From Arcobacter sp. UBA7394 (GTDB taxonomy: Bacteria; Campylobacterota; Campylobacteria; Campylobacterales; Arcobacteraceae): a stretch of 5,504 nt of DNA. This document shows, piece after piece, positions 1 to 5,504 of this stretch (the stretch's first letter is position 1; every line of letters begins with the position of its first letter). The notes below the pieces were generated by a model that had not been told where the DNA came from, did not search any database, and saw only the letters and a program-made list of their open reading frames with translations. Where the stretch lies: assembly GCA_002470185.1 (NCBI GenBank), contig DKNG01000265.1, positions 8,829-14,332 on the forward strand, written 5' to 3'. Both the position numbers and the translations under genes were made by a program.

Positions 1-53
1 TCAAATAGGAGTAAGATGATAATATGAATACTAAATCCTAATTAGGAGTTATT
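1..53 (+). other. Leader, or tail of an upstream gene, before the NfeD gene
   Basis: All three forward frames are closed by stops here (TAG at 6-8, TGA at 17-19, TGA at 25-27), so an upstream gene could end in this stretch, but the visible residues are too few to identify one. Two Shine-Dalgarno-like AGGAG motifs are present, at 7-11 and 44-48. The second sits 5 bases before the NfeD start and is clearly its ribosome site. The first precedes an ATG at 16 that would encode only Met-Ile-Ile, and its TGA overlaps another ATG at 24 that would encode Met-Asn-Thr-Lys-Ser. These may be chance mini-ORFs. No convincing promoter can be called from this much sequence. Confidence 0.3.
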
Positions 54-1376
54 ATGAAACTTATTTATTATCTGCTCTTTTTAATACTATTCTCAATTTG
101 TCTAAATGCAAATACAATTACTCATATAAAAATTGATAGTACAATTTCTCCTGCTACTGCAACTTATTTAAAAGATGCTTTTAAACATACAAAAACTCAT
201 AATTCATCTTTATTGTTAATTGAATTAAACACTCCCGGAGGTTTAGCTACTTCCATGAGAGAAATGATTCAAGATATTTTAAATAGCGAAATTCCAGTTG
301 TTGTATATGTTTCTCCTAAAGGCTCAAGAGCTGCTAGTGCAGGTACTTACCTTATGTATGCTTCTCATATTGCTGTAATGTCCCCTGGCACAAATATTGG
401 TGCTGCAACACCTGTAAATTTAATAAGTATTCCAAAAGAATCACAAAAAGATGAAAAAGGTAAAAAAACAAATAAGAAAGAAAATACAGATAGATCAGCA
501 ATGGAAAAGAAAGTAATAAATGATTCAATTGCATATATAAAAAGTATTGCTGAACTTAGAAATAGAAATATACCTTGGGCAATAGAAGCAGTAAAAGAAG
601 GGAAAAGTATCTCTTCAAAAGAAGCTTTAGAAAAAAATGTCATTGATTATGTTGCAAATGATATAAAAGAATTACTATCTTTAATACATAATAAAAAAAT
701 CTTAATAAATAAAAAAGAGATTGTCATTGATACCTCAAATGCAAATATTTTAATGTTTGCTGCCTCATGGAAAACTAGTTTTCTAATGAAAATAGCAAAC
801 CCTAATATAGCTTATATTTTTCTAATAATTGGTATGTATGGTATTTTATTTGAAATGATGAATCCAGGTTCTTTATTTCCTGGTGTAATTGGAATTACTA
901 GTGGTTTAATTGCCATGTATTCTTTAAATATATTGCCATTTAATTATGTAGGTTTATTACTTATATTTTTAGGTGTGGCTTTTATGATAGCTGAAGTATT
1001 TATTTCCGGCTTTGGTATTTTAGGAATTGCTGGCGTAGTTTCATTTGCTTTTGGTTCTATATTTCTTTTTGATGAAAAAACATTAGGTGAGGGAGTATCA
1101 ATTCCTTTAATAATGGCTTTTAGTTTTGTCAGTTTGGCTTTCTTTGTTTTTCTTTTTGGTTTCTTAATAAAATCAAGAAAAAATAAAACAGTCTCAGGCC
1201 TAGAAACATTAATAGGCAAACACGCAAAAGTTGTAGAAGTAAAAAATGGTTCATATAAAATTAGATTAGATGCTGAATTATGGAATGCTGTTGGGGACAA
1301 AGAGTTTTTATTAAATGAAGATGTAATTGTAGAAAATATTGATGGTTTAATCGTAAAAATAAGGAGTCTAAAATGA
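54..1376 (+). CDS. Long-form NfeD family membrane-bound serine protease (ClpP class)
   Basis: This 440-residue protein has the full long NfeD architecture. Residues 1-20 form a hydrophobic signal peptide, possibly cleaved after LNA. Residues about 22-210 form a ClpP-like protease domain with an NTPGG motif at 59-63 and RAASAGTY at 92-99. By comparison with archaeal PH1510 (Ser97/Lys138 dyad), the nucleophile is probably Ser95 and the general base Lys153, in KVIND. A lysine- and glutamate-rich insert lies at about 126-152. About five membrane segments follow at roughly 251-372. A soluble C-terminal OB-fold-like NfeD domain occupies about 380-438 and contains the typical ELWNA. The family cleaves membrane-associated partners, notably slipins, and the next gene encodes one. 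The start is fixed: AGGAG lies 5 bases upstream and an in-frame stop at 39-41 excludes a longer protein. The protease domain should face the periplasm and the OB domain the cytoplasm (inference from topology). The physiological substrate is not shown by the sequence. Confidence 0.92.
   Translation: MKLIYYLLFLILFSICLNANTITHIKIDSTISPATATYLKDAFKHTKTHNSSLLLIELNTPGGLATSMREMIQDILNSEIPVVVYVSPKGSRAASAGTYLMYASHIAVMSPGTNIGAATPVNLISIPKESQKDEKGKKTNKKENTDRSAMEKKVINDSIAYIKSIAELRNRNIPWAIEAVKEGKSISSKEALEKNVIDYVANDIKELLSLIHNKKILINKKEIVIDTSNANILMFAASWKTSFLMKIANPNIAYIFLIIGMYGILFEMMNPGSLFPGVIGITSGLIAMYSLNILPFNYVGLLLIFLGVAFMIAEVFISGFGILGIAGVVSFAFGSIFLFDEKTLGEGVSIPLIMAFSFVSLAFFVFLFGFLIKSRKNKTVSGLETLIGKHAKVVEVKNGSYKIRLDAELWNAVGDKEFLLNEDVIVENIDGLIVKIRSLK
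1361..1366 (+). promoter_or_regulatory. Ribosome binding site of the slipin gene, inside the NfeD coding end
   Basis: AAGGAG lies within the last codons of the NfeD gene, 6 bases before ATG at 1373 and 9 bases before a second in-phase ATG at 1376. Either Met could initiate. With the first one, the start overlaps the NfeD stop as ATGA, the usual arrangement for translational coupling. Confidence 0.75.
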
Positions 1377-2131
1377 TGTCGTTAACTTTTACTTTAATAT
1401 ATATATTAGGTTTCGTGCTTGTTCTATTGGTTTTATCTGTAAGAATATTACGTGAATATGAACGAGCAGTTGTCTTTACACTTGGACGTTTTACAGGTGT
1501 TAAAGGACCTGGATTAATTATAATAATCCCTTTAGTACAACAAACAGTTAGAATAGATTTAAGAACAATTGTTTTAGATGTTCCTACACAAGATGTTATT
1601 TCCCATGATAATGTTTCTGTACATGTAAATGCCGTTGTTTATTTTCGTGTAATAGACCCTCAAAAGGCTGTTATACAAGTAGAAAACTTTCATATGGCAA
1701 CAAGTCAGTTAGCCCAAACTACCTTACGTTCGGTTCTTGGTGGACATGAATTGGATGAAATGTTAAGTGAAAGAGAAAGATTGAATTCTGATATTCAAGA
1801 TATTTTAGATAAACAAACAGATATATGGGGAATAAAAATATCAAATGTAGAAATAAAACATATTGATTTAGATGAAAGTATGATTAGAGCAATTGCTAAA
1901 CAAGCAGAAGCTGAGAGAGAAAGACGTGCAAAAGTTATTAATGCAAAAGGTGAAGTTGAAGCTAGTAAAAATATTTTAGCAGCAGCTGAAGTTATTAGTC
2001 AAAATCCACAAGCTATACAACTAAGATATTTACAAACACTAAGTGATATTTCTAATGATAAAACGAATACGGTTGTATTTCCTTTTCCAACTGAACTTAG
2101 TAACTTAATTGGTAAGGGATTAAAGTCTTAA
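1373..2131 (+). CDS. Slipin (stomatin-like SPFH/band 7 membrane protein), partner of NfeD
   Basis: This 252-residue protein is a typical prokaryotic slipin. A single N-terminal membrane anchor (about residues 4-24) is followed by an SPFH domain that begins at [14 protein letters not shown] (27-40) and includes GPG (45-47), a proline-containing hydrophobic hairpin (48-54) and [12 protein letters not shown] (70-81). An alpha-helical, charged and alanine-rich region (about 168-207, with [16 protein letters not shown]) should form the coiled coil that drives oligomerisation, and a short tail contains VVFPFP (234-239). Slipins assemble into large membrane rings or scaffolds. The archaeal homologue PH1511 is cut near its C-terminus by the NfeD protease PH1510. 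The 4-bp overlap with the NfeD gene supports an operon and joint function. Alternative family members such as QmcA/HflK are less likely because of the short length and the long-NfeD neighbour. It starts Met-Met, so the exact N-terminus is uncertain by one residue. Confidence 0.93.
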   Translation: MMSLTFTLIYILGFVLVLLVLSVRILREYERAVVFTLGRFTGVKGPGLIIIIPLVQQTVRIDLRTIVLDVPTQDVISHDNVSVHVNAVVYFRVIDPQKAVIQVENFHMATSQLAQTTLRSVLGGHELDEMLSERERLNSDIQDILDKQTDIWGIKISNVEIKHIDLDESMIRAIAKQAEAERERRAKVINAKGEVEASKNILAAAEVISQNPQAIQLRYLQTLSDISNDKTNTVVFPFPTELSNLIGKGLKS

Positions 2132-2153
2132 TACTTATCTTTAAACTAAAATT

Positions 2154-2173
2154 AGTATTCTATACTGTATAAT
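2154..2173 (+). promoter_or_regulatory. Probable dapD promoter (-10 TATAAT) with adjacent dyad
   Basis: A perfect TATAAT lies at 2168-2173 in the slipin-dapD gap, about 22 bases before the dapD ATG. This would put transcription start near 2180 and give a short leader carrying the ribosome site. No good -35 box is visible, which is normal for Campylobacterota sigma-70 promoters. Directly upstream is a perfect 5-3-5 dyad, AGTAT-TCT-ATACT (2154-2166), and another ATACT lies at 2131-2135. The dyad covers the spacer region where a repressor could act, but no regulator can be named. Confidence 0.5.
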
Positions 2174-2184
2174 GCCAAAAAATC

Positions 2185-2190
2185 AAGGAG
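2185..2190 (+). promoter_or_regulatory. dapD ribosome binding site, which decides the start
   Basis: AAGGAG is placed 5 bases before ATG at 2196. An in-frame ATG at 2172 would add eight residues (MPKNQGDI), but it has no ribosome site and lies across the last bases of the probable -10 box, so it would not be in the transcript. The start at 2196 is therefore preferred. Confidence 0.85.
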
Positions 2191-2195
2191 ATATA

Positions 2196-3383
2196 ATGGC
2201 TTATACAAAAGAAGATTTTAAAAAATTAGTAGAAGATATTCAAGCACAAGACTGGTATAGAAATCCAATTGGATTCGGTATTGCAAAAGTAGATAGAGGA
2301 CAATTAGATTCTTCTAAAATTTTACAAGCAACTTACCCATTAATTAACTGGGAAGAAAACTACGGAAGCGCTGCTGTATTATTAAACGCTCTTAAAAAAG
2401 CTGGAGAAAATGTAGATACAAGTGGTTCTGAATTAGTTTGCGGAATTTCTGATACTTTCTTAGCTGAGTGTGTTGAATCATTCAGACCTTACATTCCAGA
2501 AGCAAAGGGTGATGCGCACAAAAATGTTCAAGTAATTTCTGCATTAGCATCATTACCAATTGATTCAGGATTAACTGCAAACGATTATAAAGTAGTATTT
2601 ATTTTTGAAGATGAAAACGCACAATCTGTTGAAACTTCATACTTAAAATTATACGCTTTATCAACTGGAAAAGCAGCTTTAAGATCATTAAACTTAAACG
2701 GAATTTTCGGTCAATTACATAATGTTGCATGGGTTGGAAATCAACCAATTGAACTTGACTGGTTAAGAGAAAATGAAATTACATTAAAATTATCTGGTAA
2801 ATACCCTACAATTGATATGGTAGATAAATTCCCAAGATTCTTAGGACATGTAATTCCTGCTGATAATACTAGAATTTTAGAAACTTCTAAAGTAAGAATG
2901 GGTGCACAATTAGCTGGTGGTACAACTGTAATGCCTGGTGCTTCTTACATTAACTTCAATGCTGGAACTGAAGGTTCTGTAATGGTTGAAGGTAGAATTT
3001 CTTCTTCTGCTAAAGTTGGTGCTGGTTCTGATGTTGGTGGTGGAGCTTCTATCTTAGGTGTTCTTTCTGGTACTGATGGTGTTCCTGTTACTATTGGAGA
3101 AAACACTTTATTAGGTGCTAACTCTTGTACTGGTACTGCTATTGGTGATTCTTGTATCTTAGATGCTGGTGTTACAATCTTACCTGGTACTAAAATTGCA
3201 TTATCTGAAAAAGCAGTAGCTGCAATTAAAGAAATTAACCCTGATAAAGAAATTTCAACTTCAATGAAAGGTGCTGATTTCTTAGGTGTTAATGGAGTAC
3301 ATTTCAGAGTTAACTCAACAACTGGTCAAACAATTGCTATGAGATCAACTAGAGAAGTTAAATTAAACGCTGACTTACACTAA
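2196..3383 (+). CDS. dapD: 2,3,4,5-tetrahydropyridine-2,6-dicarboxylate N-succinyltransferase
   Basis: DapD transfers succinyl from succinyl-CoA to tetrahydrodipicolinate, giving N-succinyl-2-amino-6-ketopimelate in the succinylase branch of meso-diaminopimelate and lysine synthesis, in the cytoplasm. The 395-residue product is much longer than the roughly 274-residue E. coli enzyme and belongs to the long, actinobacterial-like class. An N-terminal and middle alpha/beta region (about 1-225) precedes a left-handed beta-helix (about 233-335) and a C-terminal extension. Diagnostic motifs are RMGAQLAGGTTVMPG (234-248), NFNAGT (253-258), MVEGRIS (263-269), GSDVGGGASI (277-286) and LGANS (306-310). 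By comparison with the M. tuberculosis enzyme, Glu265 in MVEGRIS is the likely catalytic acid. The family acts as a trimer. The gene has its own likely promoter and a strong terminator, suggesting a monocistronic unit. Synonymous codon choice changes sharply at the beta-helix, from mixed GGA/GCA to mostly GGT/GCT. Confidence 0.96.
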   Translation: MAYTKEDFKKLVEDIQAQDWYRNPIGFGIAKVDRGQLDSSKILQATYPLINWEENYGSAAVLLNALKKAGENVDTSGSELVCGISDTFLAECVESFRPYIPEAKGDAHKNVQVISALASLPIDSGLTANDYKVVFIFEDENAQSVETSYLKLYALSTGKAALRSLNLNGIFGQLHNVAWVGNQPIELDWLRENEITLKLSGKYPTIDMVDKFPRFLGHVIPADNTRILETSKVRMGAQLAGGTTVMPGASYINFNAGTEGSVMVEGRISSSAKVGAGSDVGGGASILGVLSGTDGVPVTIGENTLLGANSCTGTAIGDSCILDAGVTILPGTKIALSEKAVAAIKEINPDKEISTSMKGADFLGVNGVHFRVNSTTGQTIAMRSTREVKLNADLH

Positions 3384-3404
3384 TTTTTTTGTAATTTAAA
3401 GCCT

Positions 3405-3442
3405 AAAGGGAGGAAGAACTTTTGTTCTTTCTCCCTTTTTTT
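3405..3442 (+). terminator. Strong intrinsic terminator after dapD
   Basis: A 15-bp stem pairs 3405-3419 (AAAGGGAGGAAGAAC) with 3424-3438 (GTTCTTTCTCCCTTT), with a single G-U pair and a TTTT loop (3420-3423). The 3' arm runs into a T tract ending at 3442. It begins 21 bases after the dapD stop. The T tract exists only in the + direction, so it ends the dapD transcript and separates it from the following genes. Confidence 0.93.
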
Positions 3443-3466
3443 ATTTATACCACCAATTTGCCACAA

Positions 3467-3503
3467 TATTATTAAATAATAAAAATATTATATAGTATAA
3501 GGA
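3467..3503 (+). promoter_or_regulatory. AT-only putative promoter region and ribosome site of the small repeat gene
   Basis: Downstream of the terminator the next gene needs its own promoter. The segment is almost purely A and T and contains -10-like hexamers TATTAT (3486-3491) and TATAGT (3491-3496). A short dyad, TATTATT-A-AATAATA, lies at 3467-3481. The ribosome site AAGGA (3499-3503) is 7 bases before ATG at 3511. Which hexamer is used cannot be decided, and AT-only dyads are common by chance in such DNA. Confidence 0.35.
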
Positions 3504-3510
3504 CTAAATC

Positions 3511-3759
3511 ATGGATAGAAAAATTGAATTATATGACTTTAATTACAACTACTACAGCGGTAAAATTAATGCTGATGATAAAATAGAACTTTATAGTGAT
3601 AGTGGTCATTATTTTCATGGGAAAGTTCGTAATGACGTATTTATAGATATTTACGATAATAGAGGCAATTACTTATTTGGAAAAATAAAGAATGAAAATA
3701 AAATAGATTTATATACTGATGAGGGAAAACATTGGTATGGTACTATTGGTCAATCTTAA
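3511..3759 (+). CDS. Small four-repeat protein, possible 4-fold beta-flower protein
   Basis: This 82-residue protein consists of Met-Asp-Arg followed by four tandem units of about 20 residues, beginning at residues 4, 24, 44 and 64. The consensus is roughly K-I-D/E-L-Y-x-x-x-G-x-Y-x-x-G-K-I-x-N-x. Tyr at unit position 5 (8, 28, 48, 68), Gly at position 14 (17, 37, 57, 77) and Ile/Val at positions 2 and 16 occur in all four, while Gly at position 9 is replaced by Tyr12 in the first unit. Alternating hydrophobic residues with turn glycines indicate an all-beta fold, two strands per unit. The pattern resembles the small family named 4-fold beta flower, which has no established function to my knowledge. 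There is no signal peptide, membrane segment or cysteine, so it is probably cytoplasmic. It has a good ribosome site (AAGGA, 7-base spacing) and follows a terminator, so it is likely a real, separately transcribed gene. The family assignment is a hypothesis from the repeat pattern. Confidence 0.8.
   Translation: MDRKIELYDFNYNYYSGKINADDKIELYSDSGHYFHGKVRNDVFIDIYDNRGNYLFGKIKNENKIDLYTDEGKHWYGTIGQS
3520..3756 (+). repeat. Four tandem 60-bp coding repeats (20-residue units)
   Basis: The units are 3520-3579, 3580-3639, 3640-3699 and 3700-3756. They are clear at protein level and weak at DNA level: unit openings such as AAAATTGAATTATAT, AAAATAGAACTTTAT and AAAATAGATTTATAT differ mainly at third positions. 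This points to an old internal duplication kept by selection on the protein rather than a recent DNA repeat. Confidence 0.8.
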
Positions 3760-3794
3760 AACCTTTAACTAATCAGTCTATAACCCACAATATC

Positions 3795-3833
3795 TTATAA
3801 TCCTTTTTAAATTTACAATAAAAAAGATTATAA
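3795..3833 (+). promoter_or_regulatory. AT-rich inverted repeat and possible promoter before the ABC-F gene
   Basis: In the 83-bp gap, TTATAATCCTTTTT (3795-3808) is complementary to AAAAAGATTATAA (3821-3833) over 13 bp with one bulged C, around a 12-base loop. The left arm contains a perfect -10-like TATAAT (3796-3801). No T tract follows the right arm, so it is not a usual terminator. The hairpin ends 9 bases before the ATG at 3843. It could be a leader structure if transcription comes from upstream, or simply a promoter if transcription starts near 3808, in which case only the right arm would be transcribed. Confidence 0.35.
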
Positions 3834-3842
3834 AAGAACAAT

Positions 3843-5504
3843 ATGATAGAACTTTCAAATATTTCAAAAAGCTATGCACATAAAGAACTGTTTACAAACC
3901 TAAACTTTAGACTAAATCAAGGTAATAAAATTGGTTTAGTAGGAAGAAATGGTAGTGGTAAGTCTACTTTATTTAAAATCATTTTAGGTGAAGAACATCA
4001 AGATGATGGAGAGATTAATATTCCAAAGGGATATAAAATTGGAGCGCTTAAACAGCATCTTGTTTTTACTGAGAAAACTGTAAGAGAAGAGGGAGCTTTA
4101 GCCCTTGGGGAAGATGATAAATATAGTGTTTATAAAGTTGAAAAGATTTTATTTGGACTAGGATTTACTCACGAGGATTTAGATAAAGACCCTATGAGTT
4201 TCTCTGGTGGATATCAAATTAGAATTAATCTTGCAAAACTACTTGTTACTGAACCAAATTTATTATTACTAGATGAGCCTACAAACTACTTAGATATTTT
4301 ATCACTTAGATGGCTAAAATCCTTTCTTAAAAGCTTTGAAGGTGAAGTTATTATAATCACTCACGATAGAGACTTTATGGATGCTGTTACTACTCATACT
4401 ATGGGATTAGTGCGAAGAAACCTAGAGATTATTCCTGGAAATACTCATAAGTTCTATGCACAATTACAAAGTAATGATGAACACTATGAAAAACAAAAAA
4501 TAGCACAAGATAAAAAAAGAAAAGAACTTGAAGAGTTTATTGCTAAAAATAAAACAAGAGCTTCAACAGCAGCTCAAGCACAATCAAAACAAAAAGAACT
4601 TGATAAAATGGAAGATTTATCTTCATTAGCTCATGATAGTACTCTTGATTTTGATTTTAATTTCAAAGATACTCCTGCAAAAGTATTATTAGATGTTAAA
4701 GATGTAAGTTTTGGATACAGTCTTGATAATATACTTTTTGAAAATATTTCATTTACACTTAAAAAAGGTGAAACTTTAGGAATTATTGGAAAAAATGGTA
4801 AAGGTAAATCTACTTTATTAAATACAATTGCTGGTGAATTAAAACAAGTAGATGGAAATGTAGATTATCATGGAACTACTACTTTTGGTCACTTTGGACA
4901 AACTAATATTGATCATTTAAATCCAGCTAATACAATCATGGATGAGATTTATGTAGGTAATCCAAAACTAGGGGAAGCTACTGTTCGTGGAATTGCTGGT
5001 TCTATGATGTTTAGTGGGGATGATATTAAGAAAAAAGTATCATTGCTTTCAGGTGGAGAGAAATCTAGAGTTATGCTTGGTAAAATTCTAGCAACTGATG
5101 TAAATGTTTTATTCCTAGATGAGCCTACGAATCACCTTGATATGGAATCTATTGACTCACTTACAAGTGCTATTGAAAAATTTGATGGTTCTTGTATTGT
5201 TGTAACTCACTCTGAAGAATTATTAAGAAGAGTATGTGATAGATTGATTATCTTCTCAAAAGGTGGAGCTGATTATTTTGATGGTGGTTATGATGACTTC
5301 TTAGAAAAAATTGGTTGGGAAGAAGAGGAGCTTGAAGAAAAAGTAAAAGCTGCTCCAAAAGTAAATAAAAAAGAGAACAAAAAACTTAGAGCTCAATTAG
5401 TTCAAGAAAGAAGTAAATTAACTTCACCTTTAAAGAAAAAAGTTGAAAAGTTAGAGAATGAAATCATTGAAATTGAAGATAAACTAGAATCTGAACAACA
5501 TGAA
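3843..5504 (+). CDS. ABC-F family ATPase, YheS-like (3' end outside the window)
   Basis: At least 554 residues are encoded, with no stop before the window edge. There are two ABC domains and no membrane segments, which is the ABC-F plan of ribosome-associated translation factors. Domain 1 has Walker A GRNGSGKST (34-42), Q-loop Gln71, signature FSGGYQ (120-125), Walker B LLLLDEPTN (140-148) with Glu145, and H-loop His174. A charged helical linker (about 210-265, with TRASTAAQAQSKQKELDKME) matches the P-site tRNA interaction motif. Domain 2 has GKNGKGKST (316-324), Gln353, LSGGEKSR (402-409), LDEPTNHLD (425-433) with Glu427, and His456. A Glu/Lys-rich coiled coil starts near 493 and continues to the edge. 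The linker and the FSGG and HDRDFMD motifs recall E. coli YheS more than EttA or Uup. The segment between Walker A and signature in domain 1 is short, so the usual helical arm is reduced. ATG at 3843 is the only start, because an in-frame TAA lies at 3831-3833. The ribosome site is weak. A role in ribosome rescue or stalling is inferred; antibiotic resistance is not indicated. Confidence 0.93.
   Translation, partial: MIELSNISKSYAHKELFTNLNFRLNQGNKIGLVGRNGSGKSTLFKIILGEEHQDDGEINIPKGYKIGALKQHLVFTEKTVREEGALALGEDDKYSVYKVEKILFGLGFTHEDLDKDPMSFSGGYQIRINLAKLLVTEPNLLLLDEPTNYLDILSLRWLKSFLKSFEGEVIIITHDRDFMDAVTTHTMGLVRRNLEIIPGNTHKFYAQLQSNDEHYEKQKIAQDKKRKELEEFIAKNKTRASTAAQAQSKQKELDKMEDLSSLAHDSTLDFDFNFKDTPAKVLLDVKDVSFGYSLDNILFENISFTLKKGETLGIIGKNGKGKSTLLNTIAGELKQVDGNVDYHGTTTFGHFGQTNIDHLNPANTIMDEIYVGNPKLGEATVRGIAGSMMFSGDDIKKKVSLLSGGEKSRVMLGKILATDVNVLFLDEPTNHLDMESIDSLTSAIEKFDGSCIVVTHSEELLRRVCDRLIIFSKGGADYFDGGYDDFLEKIGWEEEELEEKVKAAPKVNKKENKKLRAQLVQERSKLTSPLKKKVEKLENEIIEIEDKLESEQHE

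Noticed and set aside
365..643. Minus-strand open frames across the NfeD gene (also 352-534 and 944-1300)
   Set aside because: They lie opposite a clearly conserved coding gene, lack ribosome sites and encode low-complexity hydrophobic or biased sequence. They are antisense shadows in AT-rich DNA.
2130..2159. Possible terminator after the slipin gene (AATACT at 2130-2135 with AGTATT at 2154-2159)
   Set aside because: The stem is only 6 bp and AT-rich, the loop is long and there is no T tract. The slipin transcript may read into dapD.
2172..2195. Eight-residue N-terminal extension of DapD from ATG at 2172
   Set aside because: It has no ribosome site, the ATG overlaps the probable -10 box, and AAGGAG is ideally placed for ATG at 2196.
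3384..3390. T run directly after the dapD stop
   Set aside because: No hairpin precedes it; the real terminator is the 15-bp stem at 3405-3438.
3520..3756. CRISPR-like or satellite repeat
   Set aside because: The 60-bp period is in frame, contiguous without spacers, and conserved in protein rather than DNA, so it is a protein repeat.
3843..5504. ABC transporter ATP-binding subunit
   Set aside because: Two fused ABC domains with an ABC-F linker, LSGGEKSR and DEPTNHLD motifs, and no permease gene nearby argue for a translation-type ABC-F protein.
1..5504. Mobile elements, tRNA/rRNA genes, phage genes or defence systems
   Set aside because: No transposase, integrase, terminal inverted repeats, cloverleaf-like sequence or defence-type protein was seen; the identifiable genes look like ordinary chromosomal ones.

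Overview
The window is AT-rich chromosomal DNA (roughly 30% GC by eye) with every gene on the + strand. The AT-rich codon use, the AGGAG-type ribosome sites, the paired NfeD and slipin genes and a long, actinobacterial-like DapD together suggest a Campylobacterota bacterium, most likely an Arcobacter-group species. This is an inference from general appearance, not a proven identification.

Layout: (1) 1-53 is a short leader or the very end of an upstream gene. (2) 54-1376 encodes a long-form NfeD membrane serine protease. (3) 1373-2131 encodes a slipin (stomatin/SPFH) and overlaps the protease gene by 4 bp. (4) 2132-2195 is an intergenic region with a likely promoter and a small dyad. (5) 2196-3383 is dapD of the lysine/diaminopimelate pathway, followed by a strong intrinsic terminator at 3405-3442. 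(6) 3511-3759 encodes an 82-residue protein made of four 20-residue repeats, possibly a small 'beta-flower' protein. (7) 3843 to the window edge is an ABC-F ATPase resembling YheS, whose 3' end lies outside. Because it has no stop inside the window, it is easily missed by ORF listings that require one. No gap between genes exceeds about 130 bases.

How the genes relate: NfeD and slipin form a known membrane pair, in which a periplasmic or extracytoplasmic Ser/Lys protease works with a scaffold protein, and here they are translationally coupled. DapD has its own apparent promoter and a terminator, so it is probably transcribed separately. The repeat protein and the ABC-F gene lie downstream of that terminator. 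They are 83 bp apart and may or may not share a transcript.

I did not find a clear new multi-gene system. The best leads are the four-repeat small protein, the inverted repeat before the ABC-F start combined with its weak ribosome site, the dyad in the dapD promoter, an abrupt synonymous-codon shift inside dapD, and a charged insert in the protease domain of NfeD.
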